Origin: Ensifer sp. Root278
GTDB lineage: Bacteria > Pseudomonadota > Alphaproteobacteria > Rhizobiales > Rhizobiaceae
Direction: 5' to 3'
DNA length: 53,021 nt
NCBI RefSeq assembly: GCF_001429285.1
Contig: NZ_LMJJ01000002.1
Span: 187,234 to 240,254, forward strand
Shown here: piece by piece, positions 27,655 through 37,692 of the stretch
Numbering within the stretch: position 1 is the stretch's first letter
How the letters are laid out: each line of letters begins with the position of its first letter
Position numbers and translations under genes: made by a program
The notes under the pieces: model-generated
The model's input: only the letters and a program-made list of their open reading frames with translations
Told to the model about the DNA's origin: nothing
Database searches by the model: none

Positions 27655-29286
27655 TCAGACGGACTGAGCGACGGGTTTGCTGTGAATGGTCAAACCATGT
27701 GCCGCCCGGATTAAATCCGCCGCGCGCTCTCCGATGACAACGCACGGCGCCATCGTGTTGCCGGTAGTGATCCGCGGCATGATCGATGAGTCCGCGATGC
27801 GCAGGCCATCGATACCATAGACCTTGAGCTCATTATCGACCACCGACATGGTGTCGCGTCCCATCTTGGCGGTGCAAGATTGATGCCAATAGGTAACGGC
27901 CGAGCGCCGGATAAAATCGATCATGCCTGATCTGTCGCGCGGACCTGGAGCGGTTTCGCGACTCACCAACGGTTGGAAGCCATCGCTATTTCCGAGTTCG
28001 CGGCATAATTCCACTGCGGCCAACGCGGCTACCATGTCTTCCGGCTCACTAAGTGAGTTCGGTTCGATCAGGACGGGATCGTTTACATCGGGACCAGAGA
28101 GCCGCAGCCGACCGCGGCTTTTAGGCTGTGCAAGACCGTTGAACATCGTCCAGCCGTGCTCTGGGGTTTCGAGGCCTGTGTCTGGCGGCGAAGGAACCGC
28201 AAACTCTAATTGGCACTGGAGGATGTCTGGCTGGGACAGACGCGCGTCGCTTTTCCAGTAGATGTTCGCCTCGCAGCCACTACCGCCGATTGCTTCCGGT
28301 TTCCGGTAGGCCCAGGTGCAGCCGAATGCCAGATGATCCTGATGATTGCGACCAACGCCTGGCAAGTGTTGCACGACGGGGATCCCATGAGATTGCAGCT
28401 CGTCTTCCGGGCCGATACCGGACTGCATAAGGACCTTTGGTGTGTTGATCGCCCCCAGTGACAGCACCGTTTCGCAATGCGCCATGAACTTACGCGGCCG
28501 ACCATCGACCAGAGCTTCCACCCCTCTTACCCGCTGACCATCGAAGACAAGACGCGTAACAAGCGCTTCGGTTATCACCGTCAGGTTCGGGCGCGACAGC
28601 AGCGGACGAACATAGGATTCAAACACGGTTTCCCGCTTGCCATCCCGGATGCGGAGTTCAGCGATCGATGCGCCTCCGGGGGCTTCCATCATCTCGCCGT
28701 TCGTTGAATCGAAGACCGGAACGCCCATGGCTGACGCCGCGTTTAATAGGGCCTCCGCCACTGGCTGTGGAGACCGAGGCTGCGACACATATGCTGGCCC
28801 ACCTGCTCCGCGACGCGTCGGGTCGGGAGTGCCTTGCCAGTTTTCTATCCGACGATAGTAGCGGAGGATCGACTCATACCCCCACGCATCATCACTTGCC
28901 TCTGCGGCGAAGTGATTCCAATCTTCCTTATGTCCCCTCGCCCACACCATGACGTTGATGCTCGAACCGCCGCCAAGTCCTTTGCCCATGCTGAGAGGAA
29001 GTCGTCGGCCATCGAGACCAGGTGCCGGTTGTCCGACAAAGCCCCAGTCCCGGCTTGATCCGAGGTTGAGCGGCCACTGCGCAGGGTTCGTAACGGTCTC
29101 GGGTACATCATTTCCGCCGGCCTCTAGCAGCAGAACGCTCGCGTTTCCATCCTCTGCCAGTCGCGCTGCGACAACCGAGCCGCTGGACCCAGCACCACAG
29201 ACGATGAAGTCGAAGACGTCACCGGCCGGCTTCTGTGGAAAGGACGGATTTGCCGGTAAGGGCATGTCATGGGGGTGCAGTTTCAC
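27655..29286 (-). CDS. GMC-family FAD-dependent oxidoreductase
   Basis: 543 residues from a GTG at 29286, with CGGAG upstream. The FAD-binding start is DFIVCGAGSSGSVVAARLAE, followed by the GMC signature SMGKGLGGGSSINVMVW (residues about 100-120). The second signature is LSLGAINTPKVLMQSGIGP, and the active-site His pair lies in TYWHQSCTAKMG and NTMAPCVVIGER. This subgroup includes choline-dehydrogenase-like and alcohol-oxidising enzymes, which pass electrons to FAD. The substrate is a primary alcohol or similar, not determinable here. Downstream of it is an intergenic region of 193 bases. Confidence 0.9.
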   Translation of the reverse strand: MKLHPHDMPLPANPSFPQKPAGDVFDFIVCGAGSSGSVVAARLAEDGNASVLLLEAGGNDVPETVTNPAQWPLNLGSSRDWGFVGQPAPGLDGRRLPLSMGKGLGGGSSINVMVWARGHKEDWNHFAAEASDDAWGYESILRYYRRIENWQGTPDPTRRGAGGPAYVSQPRSPQPVAEALLNAASAMGVPVFDSTNGEMMEAPGGASIAELRIRDGKRETVFESYVRPLLSRPNLTVITEALVTRLVFDGQRVRGVEALVDGRPRKFMAHCETVLSLGAINTPKVLMQSGIGPEDELQSHGIPVVQHLPGVGRNHQDHLAFGCTWAYRKPEAIGGSGCEANIYWKSDARLSQPDILQCQLEFAVPSPPDTGLETPEHGWTMFNGLAQPKSRGRLRLSGPDVNDPVLIEPNSLSEPEDMVAALAAVELCRELGNSDGFQPLVSRETAPGPRDRSGMIDFIRRSAVTYWHQSCTAKMGRDTMSVVDNELKVYGIDGLRIADSSIMPRITTGNTMAPCVVIGERAADLIRAAHGLTIHSKPVAQSV

Positions 29287-29435
29287 GTGGTTATCTCCGT
29301 GAATGGATTTAATTAGAATTTACGAAGTGCTGAGACGCCGGCCGAGGAGGGATGCTTTAAATCTCGGTCAAGATCTGGCGTCCTACTAGGTTTCTCGCTT
29401 TGTCGCTGGGACGCGTGTTCGGTAGGCCCTGCTTA

Positions 29436-29471
29436 GCGTCATCGGGACCGTACGGACTGTCCCGATGACGC
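29436..29471 (-). terminator. Strong hairpin after the alpha/beta hydrolase gene
   Basis: GCGTCATCGGGAC at 29436-29448 and GTCCCGATGACGC at 29459-29471 form a perfect 13-base stem with a ten-base loop, nine bases after the stop of the minus-strand hydrolase gene. No T-tract follows on the minus strand, so it may terminate with help or protect the mRNA 3' end. Confidence 0.6.
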
Positions 29472-29479
29472 AAAGGCGA

Positions 29480-30277
29480 TCATTGCTTTTTTGCCGACGC
29501 GGTCTTGGCGGCCTGATCGATGGTATCGGCGATGACCGCCGGCTGCGTCATGAACAGCGCGTGGCTTGCCGACACCTTGGTGATTTTGGCATTGATGCGC
29601 TCAGCCATGTGGATCAGCATGGCCTGATCGAAGGCCTTGTCCTCGGTGGCAATAACAGCCCAGCTGGGCTTAGTGCGCCAAGCTGCATTCTCGAGCTTCG
29701 TGGCGAACGCCGACATGTTGATCGGGACCTGTGCGTCCCTCATGAACGCAACATCGGCATCGCTTACATCATGAGCGAACCCAGCCTTAAACTTTGCCGG
29801 GCTGACATAGCCGAAACCATCCTTTGTCGTCTCGATGACGAACTCCGCTGCTGGAGCGAATCCTTCGTATTGCTGAGCCGATGTCTCGCCGACATCTGGG
29901 GAGAGAGCGGAGACATAGACGAGGCCCGCAACCTTCGGATAGATGCCAGCTTCCGTGATGACGGTTCCGCCCCAGGAATGTCCGACGAGAATGACAGGAC
30001 CATCTTGCCGCTCAAGCGCACGTCTGGTGGCGGCAACATCGTCTGCAAGCGACGTCAGAGGGTTTTGCACGATGGTGACGCGATAACCGCGTTTCGTCAG
30101 ATTGTCGTAAACGCCCTTCCAGCCGGAACCGTCCGCAAACGCGCCGTGAACCAGAACGACGTTTCTTACGGATTGATCTTTGGGAATGGTGTCGGCGGCA
30201 TTCGCCGCTGGTAGCGCAACCGACATTGAGGCTGCAGCTGCGATTGCGGAAACGGTGGTGATGGACTTGCGTGTCAT
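29480..30277 (-). CDS. Exported alpha/beta hydrolase
   Basis: 265 residues from the ATG at 30277, with AAGGAGAGATCA upstream. A signal peptide is present (SAIAAAASMSVALPAANAA). The hydrolase fold has VVLVHGAFADGSGWKGVY for the oxyanion region, the nucleophile elbow VGHSWGGTV, an acidic residue in IATEDKAFDQ, and the His in VSASHALFMTQP. Related proteins with this VLVHGAFADGSGW start are common next to redox regulators. It is presumably periplasmic, acting on an ester or similar bond. It is divergent from the OhrR-like gene, with palindromes in between. Confidence 0.85.
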   Translation of the reverse strand: MTRKSITTVSAIAAAASMSVALPAANAADTIPKDQSVRNVVLVHGAFADGSGWKGVYDNLTKRGYRVTIVQNPLTSLADDVAATRRALERQDGPVILVGHSWGGTVITEAGIYPKVAGLVYVSALSPDVGETSAQQYEGFAPAAEFVIETTKDGFGYVSPAKFKAGFAHDVSDADVAFMRDAQVPINMSAFATKLENAAWRTKPSWAVIATEDKAFDQAMLIHMAERINAKITKVSASHALFMTQPAVIADTIDQAAKTASAKKQ

Positions 30278-30309
30278 TGATCTCTCCTTTGGCTGTATGC
30301 GATAATTGT

Positions 30310-30372
30310 TATCGCGATATCTCTCAGCTTTCATATCTTGAGATGCGCGTCAACATGATTCTTATCGCGATA
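30310..30372. promoter_or_regulatory. Repeated palindromic operator of the MarR/OhrR-like regulator
   Basis: The perfect palindrome TATCGCGATA occurs at 30310-30319 and at 30363-30372, with a weaker TTTCGTGATA at about 30378-30387. The spacing of 53 bases is five helical turns, so the two sites lie on the same face. The pair lies between the divergent hydrolase and regulator genes and fits binding by a dimeric MarR-type protein. Confidence 0.65.
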
Positions 30373-30421
30373 TTGGTTTTCGTGATATTTTCGATTATAT
30401 GAATGAGTACAGGAGTTCAAA

Positions 30422-30889
30422 ATGACCCAACGCTATAACGATCCCCCGCCTCTGCCCGACCAACTTTGCTATGCGATCTACACCGCCGGCATTGCTATTC
30501 AGCGCGCATACAAGCCCTTTCTCGACGAACTTGGGCTGACATATCCCCAATATCTCGTCCTGAACGTCCTCTGGGCTCAAGACGAGCAGACCGTAGTTTC
30601 AATTGCCGACCGACTTGCTCTGGAATCCAGCACGCTCACCCCGCTTTTAAAGCGTCTTGAAACAGCCGGACACTTAAGTCGGACACGCAACCTGAACAAC
30701 GAACGGCAGGTACTGGTTGGGCTGACAGACCAGGGTCGTGCCTTGCAGCACAGGGCAGGCTGCCTCAGCGATACCCTGCTTGCAGCCTCGACCCAAACAC
30801 CACCGCAACTCGCTGCCTTGAACCGCGACGTGCGGTATCTTCGTGACGCGATTTACTCCCAGATCGGCGGGTGGGACGCACCCGCCTGA
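30422..30889 (+). CDS. MarR/OhrR-type redox-sensing regulator
   Basis: 155 residues. The start PPPLPDQLCYAIYTAGIAIQ places Cys16 where OhrR proteins have their peroxide-sensing cysteine. The winged-helix DNA-binding part is SIADRLALESSTLTPLLKRL, then ETAGHLSRTRN, with wing residues DERQV-like (NNERQVLVGLT). OhrR represses an organic hydroperoxide resistance gene until Cys is oxidised; no ohr gene lies here. The adjacent target is the exported hydrolase, so the regulon differs from the classical one. Confidence 0.8.
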   Translation: MTQRYNDPPPLPDQLCYAIYTAGIAIQRAYKPFLDELGLTYPQYLVLNVLWAQDEQTVVSIADRLALESSTLTPLLKRLETAGHLSRTRNLNNERQVLVGLTDQGRALQHRAGCLSDTLLAASTQTPPQLAALNRDVRYLRDAIYSQIGGWDAPA

Positions 30890-30918
30890 CCTGCAATGGC
30901 GGTAGAGGGCCTAGATGC

Positions 30919-31698
30919 TCAAGCGGTCGGAACAGTCCCACCGTCGATCACATGCTCTGTTCCCGTAATCGACGTTGCTCGATCCGAGGCAAGGAACGCG
31001 ATCAGATCAGCGACCTCCTCCGGCGCGGCCGGTCGTCCCAGCGGTATGCCGCCGAGCGAGTTCATGATGACCTGCACCGCGTCATCGTAGCTGATACCGG
31101 CTTGCTCAGCTATGCGCAGGGCCAGACCATTGGACCCCGGGCTTGCGATCCAGCCGGGAGAAACCCGCACCACCCGTACTCCCTTCGGAGAGACCTCTTT
31201 GGAGATGCTCTTGCTGTAGGTGTTGAGGGCCGCCTTGGCTGAAGCGTAGCCGGTCGTCGCCTCCGGTAGCGGAAGATTTCTCTGGATCGAGGTGACGTGG
31301 ATGACGACACCACTTCCCTGAGCGACCATGCCAGGGATCAGAGCACGATCGAGCCTGACCGCCGGAAAGAAGTTGAGGTTGAACTCCTTGTCCCATTCCT
31401 CGTCGATGAGCGCAGCAAAGCCGCCTGATGGAGCTGACGAGCCGCCCAGTACGTTCACAAGAATATCGAGGCCGCCGAGCTCCCGATGCACCGCGTCAAC
31501 GACGGTTTGTACCCCCGTCGTGGTGGTCAGGTCGGCTTCAACGAATGCCGCACCGGAGAAATCTGCCGGCTTGGTGCGTGCGGTGGTCAGCACACGGGCG
31601 CCAAGCTCCTTGAAGAGGGCCACGGTTGCGGCTCCGGCGCCCGAAGTGCCGCCGGTGATCAGGGCGCGACGCCCCTGCAAGGTGAGGAACGGGGTCAT
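30919..31698 (-). CDS. Short-chain dehydrogenase/reductase
   Basis: 259 residues. TGGTSGAG is the NADP loop, [10 protein letters not shown] replaces the usual NNAG, and the catalytic residues lie in [12 protein letters not shown] (Ser) and [13 protein letters not shown] (Tyr, Lys). The C-terminal [10 protein letters not shown] is standard. NNAG altered to NVLGG is a small departure seen in some SDR subgroups. It overlaps the SnoaL gene by four bases (ATGA), so both are in an operon. A divergent LysR gene begins at 32162. Confidence 0.9.
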   Translation of the reverse strand: MTPFLTLQGRRALITGGTSGAGAATVALFKELGARVLTTARTKPADFSGAAFVEADLTTTTGVQTVVDAVHRELGGLDILVNVLGGSSAPSGGFAALIDEEWDKEFNLNFFPAVRLDRALIPGMVAQGSGVVIHVTSIQRNLPLPEATTGYASAKAALNTYSKSISKEVSPKGVRVVRVSPGWIASPGSNGLALRIAEQAGISYDDAVQVIMNSLGGIPLGRPAAPEEVADLIAFLASDRATSITGTEHVIDGGTVPTA

Positions 31699-32024
31699 AC
31701 GGTGATCTCCAGTTCGGCGACCTTGTAGCCCACGAGGACGAAGAAGAAGCGCAGATCGATCGGGCTGCCTGGGAACGTGCCGACCGCATGGGCCGTCACC
31801 TGGGTTTTCCCGTTTTCAGTGGCGATGAAGAAGGGCGCTACCGTGTAGCTGTATTCCTGCGAAGCCTCTGCCATCCACTTGCGAATGGCATCACGGCCCC
31901 TGTGGGTCTTGCCCTTATCCTTCACGATGCCGTTTTCGGTGAAGGTGGCAGCAATAGCGTCGGGGCTGCCGTCCCGGTCGGCGTCGAAATAGGCTTCGAT
32001 GCCCTTGGGTAGTTTGATTGTCAT
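31695..32024 (-). CDS. SnoaL/NTF2-fold small protein
   Basis: 109 residues from ATG at 32024, with ATGGAGGACC upstream. The sequence has the SnoaL-like layout: [33 protein letters not shown], and a C-terminal beta-rich half ([18 protein letters not shown]). NTF2-fold proteins of this size act as small isomerases, hydrolases or binding subunits. No catalytic residues can be assigned. Its translation is coupled with the SDR by overlapping codons. Confidence 0.8.
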   Translation of the reverse strand: MTIKLPKGIEAYFDADRDGSPDAIAATFTENGIVKDKGKTHRGRDAIRKWMAEASQEYSYTVAPFFIATENGKTQVTAHAVGTFPGSPIDLRFFFVLVGYKVAELEITV

Positions 32025-32161
32025 TTTGGTCCTCCATCAATTTCCAGCCTTGCCGGCTAGGGGCCTCGCCCCCTTTGGAGGTCGACAAGGACAACCTAGG
32101 GCAAGATGGTTGACACGATAACTAGGATAAAGAAGGATGAGGAATTACGAAAAGAGGGATA

Positions 32162-33073
32162 ATGACGCGATCTGTACTCGCCGACCTGGACGCCGTTTTA
32201 AGCATTGCTCGCCTCGGGTCGTTTCGGGCAGCCGCGCTCGAGCTTGGCATGTCCACGACAGCACTTAGCAATGCCATCGCAAAGCTTGAGCAGCGCCTGG
32301 GCGTTCGCCTGTTCAACCGTACGACGCGAAGTGTTTCGCTCACCGATGCGGGGAGGACCTTTGTCGAGCGGGTTGGGCCGGCGATCACGGACATCCACGA
32401 TGCTATGCTTACGGTCCAATCGCTTCAGGAAACTCCGACAGGCACATTGCGCATCAATGCCTTCGCGACAGCAGCCCGGGAGGTGATCGAACCGCTCATC
32501 TTGTCGTTCATGCAGCGCTATCCTCAGGTGCATATCGATCTGGTCACGGAGGGACGGATCGTCGACATCGTTGCGGCGGGCTTCGACCTAGGCCTGAGGC
32601 CAGCCGATCTGGTGCCGAGCGACATGATCGCCGTCTCGCTTGGTTTGAAGCGCAGTAATGCCGTTGTCGCATCACCAGACTTCCTGCGCACTCATGGCAG
32701 TCCAACCGTACCAACCGACCTATATCGGTTTCGCTGCATCCGTGCGCGTCTGCCCAACAACGCCTTGTTTCGGTGGAAATTTGAAAAGGACGGGAACGCT
32801 GTCCAGATCGATGTGCAGGGCTCAATAACCCTCGACGAGTCAAGCCTTGTCAGGATAGCGGCTCAAAATGGAGTTGGGCTCGGATACGTCATGGAGGCGG
32901 ATGTGCGCGATGACATTGCGGCCGGTCGACTGGTGCGCGTTCTCGAGGATTGGACCCCTTCCTTGGCACCGCTCGCGCTGTATTACCCTGGCAGAAAGAA
33001 CCCGCCGGCCGCCTTTAGTGCGTTCATTCAGGCTGCGCGCGAATTTGCGAATGGGCAATCGCCCGGTGCATAA
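32162..33073 (+). CDS. LysR-family transcriptional regulator
   Basis: 303 residues. Helix-turn-helix: [40 protein letters not shown] and [17 protein letters not shown]. The effector domain begins near [15 protein letters not shown], with later [19 protein letters not shown]. It is divergent from the SDR/SnoaL operon, with 137 bases between, the expected location for its control. Its 3' end comes close to the remnant of an Rrf2 gene on the other strand. Confidence 0.9.
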   Translation: MTRSVLADLDAVLSIARLGSFRAAALELGMSTTALSNAIAKLEQRLGVRLFNRTTRSVSLTDAGRTFVERVGPAITDIHDAMLTVQSLQETPTGTLRINAFATAAREVIEPLILSFMQRYPQVHIDLVTEGRIVDIVAAGFDLGLRPADLVPSDMIAVSLGLKRSNAVVASPDFLRTHGSPTVPTDLYRFRCIRARLPNNALFRWKFEKDGNAVQIDVQGSITLDESSLVRIAAQNGVGLGYVMEADVRDDIAAGRLVRVLEDWTPSLAPLALYYPGRKNPPAAFSAFIQAAREFANGQSPGA

Positions 33074-33079
33074 ATCAAC

Positions 33080-33268
33080 GTCTCGTCGACGACCGCGCAC
33101 GGACTCCAGGAACTCAGCGTTCGCAAGGTCCTGAACAACCTTCATCATATGGTTTTGCGAGACAGAGAACGTGTCCGATATCTCCCGGATCGAGCTAAGC
33201 CCCGATGGCCGTGATCCCAAATAGATCATCAATCGCATTGCGTAGTCGGTATATTTGGTGAGCCTCAT
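33080..33268 (-). pseudogene. Rrf2-family regulator, N-terminal remnant
   Basis: The ATG at 33268 starts MRLTKYTDYAMRLMIYLGSR, followed by LSSIREISDTFSVSQNHMMK and VVQDLANAEFLESVRGR, the DNA-binding half of an Rrf2/NsrR-like protein. Immediately after VRGR the family pattern (GGGIRLAR and the cysteine cluster) is lost and unrelated sequence continues. The gene was cut at the site where the LysR gene now ends. Confidence 0.75.
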
Positions 33269-33303
33269 CGGGGTGTCGTTCGCAAGACGGACAGGCTAAA
33301 GGC

Positions 33304-33792
33304 ATGCCTGAAAATCGCGACGTCCCAGAGCAGTATCACATTGGCGAGACAACAGGTTGGTCTGTGAACCACCGTATCAATTCGTCGCTCCCCGGCTACC
33401 TTATGATAAGTTCGAAGACTTTCACCAACGACCTGAGCGACCTCCCCAGCGAAGCGTTATGCTCACTTGGCTTGCTGTTCGCAAAGGTCCAAGATGCATT
33501 GAAGCGTGTATTAACGGGTTTACATCGGCCGCTACGGGCATGCGCCGGAGTACCCCATCCATTTCCATGTCATCCCAATATACGGGTGGGTTGAGGAGCT
33601 ATTCTGGAAGGATGACCGATACCGGCTACTAGAAACTTTCGCGGAAGGGCCGGGAGAGACCCCTACTGACGGCGCGGAACTGACGCTATTCGTCTGGCGC
33701 GAGTTCTGCGAACGAGCTGCTCCCCCGCCGATCAAGGGGCCTCTGTTGCCGAAGCTACTGAGCTCTTGCGTCGGACAATCCAATTTTCCTAG
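33304..33792 (+). pseudogene. HIT-family protein broken by two frameshifts
   Basis: From the ATG at 33304 the frame reads HIGETTGWSVNHRINSSLPG then YLMISSKTFTNDLSDLPSEA, a HIT-fold N-terminus. After about 33515 the match moves to another frame (YIGRYGHAPEYPIHFHVIPI, then WVEELFWKDDRYRLLE), which contains the HxHxH-like catalytic stretch. A second shift near 33740 restores the end ATELLRRTIQFS, with TAG at 33790. An intact version would be a nucleotide-binding HIT hydrolase of about 160 residues. As it stands, no single frame makes the protein. Confidence 0.75.
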
Positions 33793-34018
33793 CAGTCATC
33801 CAACGCTCGACCAATTTCATTTCGCCCCCCTACCGAAACCGACCCCGTGGTGCCTCCGATCGGAGCCACATTGCCATGTGGTCGGATACAAAATCGGCAC
33901 TGCCGCCAAATGTGGGTTTTACTTCGTCACTTCAAACGGCAAAATGTCATATGCTAGTAAGCTTTAGCCGATAGACGCGACCTAATTTTCCGCTAACGAT
34001 TTCAGCGAAACGCCTACT

Positions 34019-34387
34019 TTGCCAAAGCGATTGCACAATCGAACCTCACCGGCTGCTCGAGCGATTTCGGATGAGCAATGGTCGACGGCGCGACGCATGG
34101 CGCGCGAGCTAGACAAGATCCTCGACCACTTCGGTCCACGACAGCCTGCCGTTGCTCGAGCGGCGGCCGAGCTGCGCCTGTCCACCCGCCAGGTTTACAA
34201 TCTGCTCGGCCGGTATCGCGTCGAGCGGACGATCACGACGTTACTGCCCCGCACCACCGAAACCCGGCGCAAGCGGCTTGCGGGCGGGACCGAGGAAATC
34301 ATCAGCACAACACTGCGCGAGCAATTCCGCCTACCACCTGAGATCACTCACCTCGCTTTTCGGGTGGGCTTAGCTAGTGATTCTTGA
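34019..34387 (+). pseudogene. N-terminal fragment of a Mu/TniA-like transposase
   Basis: The frame carries ISDEQWSTARRMARELDKIL, AAELRLSTRQVYNLLGRYR and RTTETRRKRLAGGTEEIIS. These are DNA-binding helices and the linker that precede the DDE core in transposases of the TniA/Mu type found in rhizobia. The core itself is missing, and the match ends near 34345. The start may lie upstream, as the frame is open a little further. It is an insertion-sequence relic just ahead of the methyltransferase gene. Confidence 0.55.
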
Positions 34388-34540
34388 TTAATTGCAGCCC
34401 ATCGCGAAACGCTCTATTTTCCTGGCAGGGTGTCCTCGACGAGACGGAACGTCCTCGGCTTCGCAGCGCCGCCGGACCGCTTCGGTTTCCGCACCAATGC
34501 CAGGCGCAGTTCGACGACCCGATCCACGAGGAGACGAGCG

Positions 34541-35554
34541 ATGGGCGCAACGACGCCGGACAACATCATGCAGCTCGGTATGGGGTTTTGGGCCTCCAAA
34601 GCCTTGCTCAGCGCCGTCGAGCTCGGCGTCTTCACCGAGCTCGCAGCCGGACCGGCCGACCTGCCGGACCTGCAGGCCAGGCTGAAACTGCATCCCCGCT
34701 CGGCCCGCGACTTCCTCGACACCCTGGTGGCCCTGAAGCTGCTCGAACGCGAGGATGGCCGCTATCGCAATGCCTCGGATACCGACCTCTTCCTCGACAA
34801 GGGGAAGCCGTCCTATATCGGCGGCATCCTCGAAATGGCCAATGCCCGGCTCTACGGTTTCTGGGGCTCGCTGACCGAAGCCCTGCACTCCGGAGAGCCG
34901 CAGAACGAAGCCAAGCACAGCGAGGACTTCTTCGCCGCGATCTATGCGGAGCCGGCACGGCTGCGCGGGTTCCTCGAAGCGATGAGCGGGATCAGCGCAG
35001 GTGCGGCGCAGGCGATCGCCGCCAGGTTCGACTGGTCGAAATATACGACCTTCGCCGATGTGGGCGCGGCGCAGGGCATGGTGCCGGTGGTGATTGCGCG
35101 AGCCCATCCGCATCTCCAGGCTATCGGCTTCGACCTGCCCGCCGTGCAGCCGATATTCGACGAGTTCATCGCCCGGCAGGGCCTCGCTGACCGCGTCCGC
35201 TTCCAAAGCGGCAACTTCTTCGACGGCCCGATGCCGAATGCGGATGTGATCGTGATGGGGCATATCCTGCATGACTGGGATCTAGCCGAAAAGAGGATGC
35301 TGCTGGAAAAGGCCTTCGCCGCGCTGCCCAAAGGCGGGGCCGTCATCGTCTACGACGCTGTCATCGACGACGAGCGCCGCAGCAACGCCTTCGGCCTGCT
35401 GATGAGCCTGAACATGCTGATCGAGACCCGTGGAGGTTTCGACTACACTGGCGCCGACTGCCAGGCCTGGATGCGCGACGCCGGTTTCGTGTCCACACGC
35501 GTCGAGCCGTTGCTGGGGCCGGACTCGATGGTGATCGGCTTCAAGCCCGACTGA
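34541..35554 (+). CDS. SAM-dependent O-methyltransferase (acetylserotonin O-MT type)
   Basis: 337 residues from the ATG at 34541, with GAGGAGA upstream; the earlier open codons are relics. The N-terminal dimerisation domain (residues 1-100) has [20 protein letters not shown]. The catalytic domain shows the SAM loop [19 protein letters not shown], acidic [10 protein letters not shown], and [20 protein letters not shown], the HDW motif with the family's catalytic His. Members methylate hydroxyl groups of small aromatic or polyketide-like molecules. Substrate unknown. No partner genes are intact nearby. Confidence 0.9.
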   Translation: MGATTPDNIMQLGMGFWASKALLSAVELGVFTELAAGPADLPDLQARLKLHPRSARDFLDTLVALKLLEREDGRYRNASDTDLFLDKGKPSYIGGILEMANARLYGFWGSLTEALHSGEPQNEAKHSEDFFAAIYAEPARLRGFLEAMSGISAGAAQAIAARFDWSKYTTFADVGAAQGMVPVVIARAHPHLQAIGFDLPAVQPIFDEFIARQGLADRVRFQSGNFFDGPMPNADVIVMGHILHDWDLAEKRMLLEKAFAALPKGGAVIVYDAVIDDERRSNAFGLLMSLNMLIETRGGFDYTGADCQAWMRDAGFVSTRVEPLLGPDSMVIGFKPD

Positions 35555-35599
35555 GCGGAGAACGAGACCCGGGGCGCAAGATCGGTTGCCTTGCGCTGA

Positions 35600-36393
<794 letters not shown>

Positions 36394-36426
36394 TCAAGCC
36401 GCCACCTTGTGGCGGCCGAAAATGGT

Positions 36427-36466
36427 TGCAACATAAAACATCATTGATATGATGTTTTATGTTGCA
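36427..36466. promoter_or_regulatory. Long perfect inverted repeat, TetR operator
   Basis: TGCAACATAAAACATCAT at 36427-36444 and its exact reverse complement at 36449-36466 flank four bases. An 18-base perfect arm is unusually long for an operator. It ends 18 bases before the TetR start codon, overlapping its promoter and leader, so autorepression is very likely. The LysR remnant on the other side starts 88 bases away. Confidence 0.85.
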
Positions 36467-36484
36467 TATGGAGAGGAGACGGAC

Positions 36485-37147
36485 ATGCAAGTGGCCCCAA
36501 AGCCGGTGCGCGCCCAAGGCAGAACACAGCAAGAGCGGCGCGAGAAAACCAGGGCGGATCTGCTCGAGGGGATGATGTCGGCGCTGATCGAGCTTGGCTA
36601 TGCACGCACGACAACCGGCGAGATCACACGCAGAGCCGGTCTGACTTCTGGTGCACTACAACATCATTTTCCGTCTCGGGAAGACCTCATTCTTGCACTC
36701 GTCGATTATCAGTTCGAGGCAGTCCGCGCGCAGCTCGAGATATTCGCGAATGACAACAACGCCGAGTCTGATTGGAAGACTTTCATTGAGTTGCTGCGCG
36801 ACATTTATGCCGGTCGTCGCTATATGGCGATATGGGAAATTGTGATGGGAACGCGCGCGGACGTGCATCTCCATGCATTACTCATGCAGCACAGGATCCA
36901 GTCGCAGGCGACCCTCGAGAGGCTTTGGAGCACGGTCTTCAAGGCTCTGATTCCAGATAAACGCAGGCGCTCCGACCTCATGCATTTCACGCTTTCCACC
37001 CTGCGCGGAAGTGTATTTTACAACGTAATCGCGCCAGATGCTCAGTTCCTAGAACGGCAAAAAGAAATGCTTTTTTCCGTTCTGGAAGCAGAGATGTGTG
37101 ACCGGGAAGGAACCGTCTCCGTAAGCCCGATCATGATCCATCCATAG
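36485..37147 (+). CDS. TetR-family transcriptional regulator
   Basis: 220 residues from the ATG at 36485, with GGAGAGGAG upstream; the frame is open before this, but that stretch is the operator. The DNA-binding domain is RADLLEGMMSALIELGYART, TTGEITRRAGLTSGALQHHF. The C-terminal part (AIWEIVMGTRADVHLHALL) is the ligand pocket. Ligand unknown. Transcription may continue into the secreted-protein and OmpA pair 42 bases downstream. Confidence 0.9.
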   Translation: MQVAPKPVRAQGRTQQERREKTRADLLEGMMSALIELGYARTTTGEITRRAGLTSGALQHHFPSREDLILALVDYQFEAVRAQLEIFANDNNAESDWKTFIELLRDIYAGRRYMAIWEIVMGTRADVHLHALLMQHRIQSQATLERLWSTVFKALIPDKRRRSDLMHFTLSTLRGSVFYNVIAPDAQFLERQKEMLFSVLEAEMCDREGTVSVSPIMIHP

Positions 37148-37188
37148 CCTCATTCACACCCATGATTTCTGAAAGGAGGGAATTGCGC

Positions 37189-37692
37189 ATGCGTTTAAAT
37201 AAATCCGGTTTGCGTATCGCCGTCACTTGCTTCGCTTTGGCGATCGGTGGGGTTGGCGCCGTCAACACAGCTCAATCGCAGGCATTGGCTACATCCAAAC
37301 CGCCATTGGCAACCGGGATAACCGATAGCGGTGCTGCGGAAGCGCAAGTCACCGACGCTATTCGCGACGGTGATATCCTTACGATCAAGATTCGTTTTGC
37401 CCCGATCGTGCCGGATAAGATGGAATCTATCTACGCCCAAATTTCCGATCAAGACTATGAGAACAACTTCTATGTCCTTGCGGGTGACAAGAAATATCTC
37501 CTACTGAGAGATAGCCAGGATACACCGCTGGCAAGCCCGCAGCTTTCCATTCGAAACACAAAGGATTCCCCGGTGTCCGGGACCTGGTACGGACGGTTTC
37601 CTGCGCCGCCGAAAGACATTACGGAAGTATCTTTGACTATTCGCGGTGTAGAGACGATCGATGCAATTCCTATTGCGGACAAACAGCAATGA
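37189..37692 (+). CDS. Secreted protein of unknown function
   Basis: 167 residues from the ATG at 37189, eight bases after AAGGAGGG. A signal peptide is present (IAVTCFALAIGGVGAVNTAQ). The mature part is beta-rich (GDILTIKIRFAPI; YENNFYVLAGDKKYLLLRDS; GTWYGRFPAPP) without cysteines. It resembles a domain for binding or assembly in the periplasm, but I do not recognise the family. Its stop overlaps the start of the OmpA-like gene, so both are co-translated. Confidence 0.65.
   Translation: MRLNKSGLRIAVTCFALAIGGVGAVNTAQSQALATSKPPLATGITDSGAAEAQVTDAIRDGDILTIKIRFAPIVPDKMESIYAQISDQDYENNFYVLAGDKKYLLLRDSQDTPLASPQLSIRNTKDSPVSGTWYGRFPAPPKDITEVSLTIRGVETIDAIPIADKQQ

Noticed and set aside
32840-33268. Full 142-residue Rrf2 gene
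   Set aside because: Only the first 65 residues match the family; the rest is antisense to the LysR gene.
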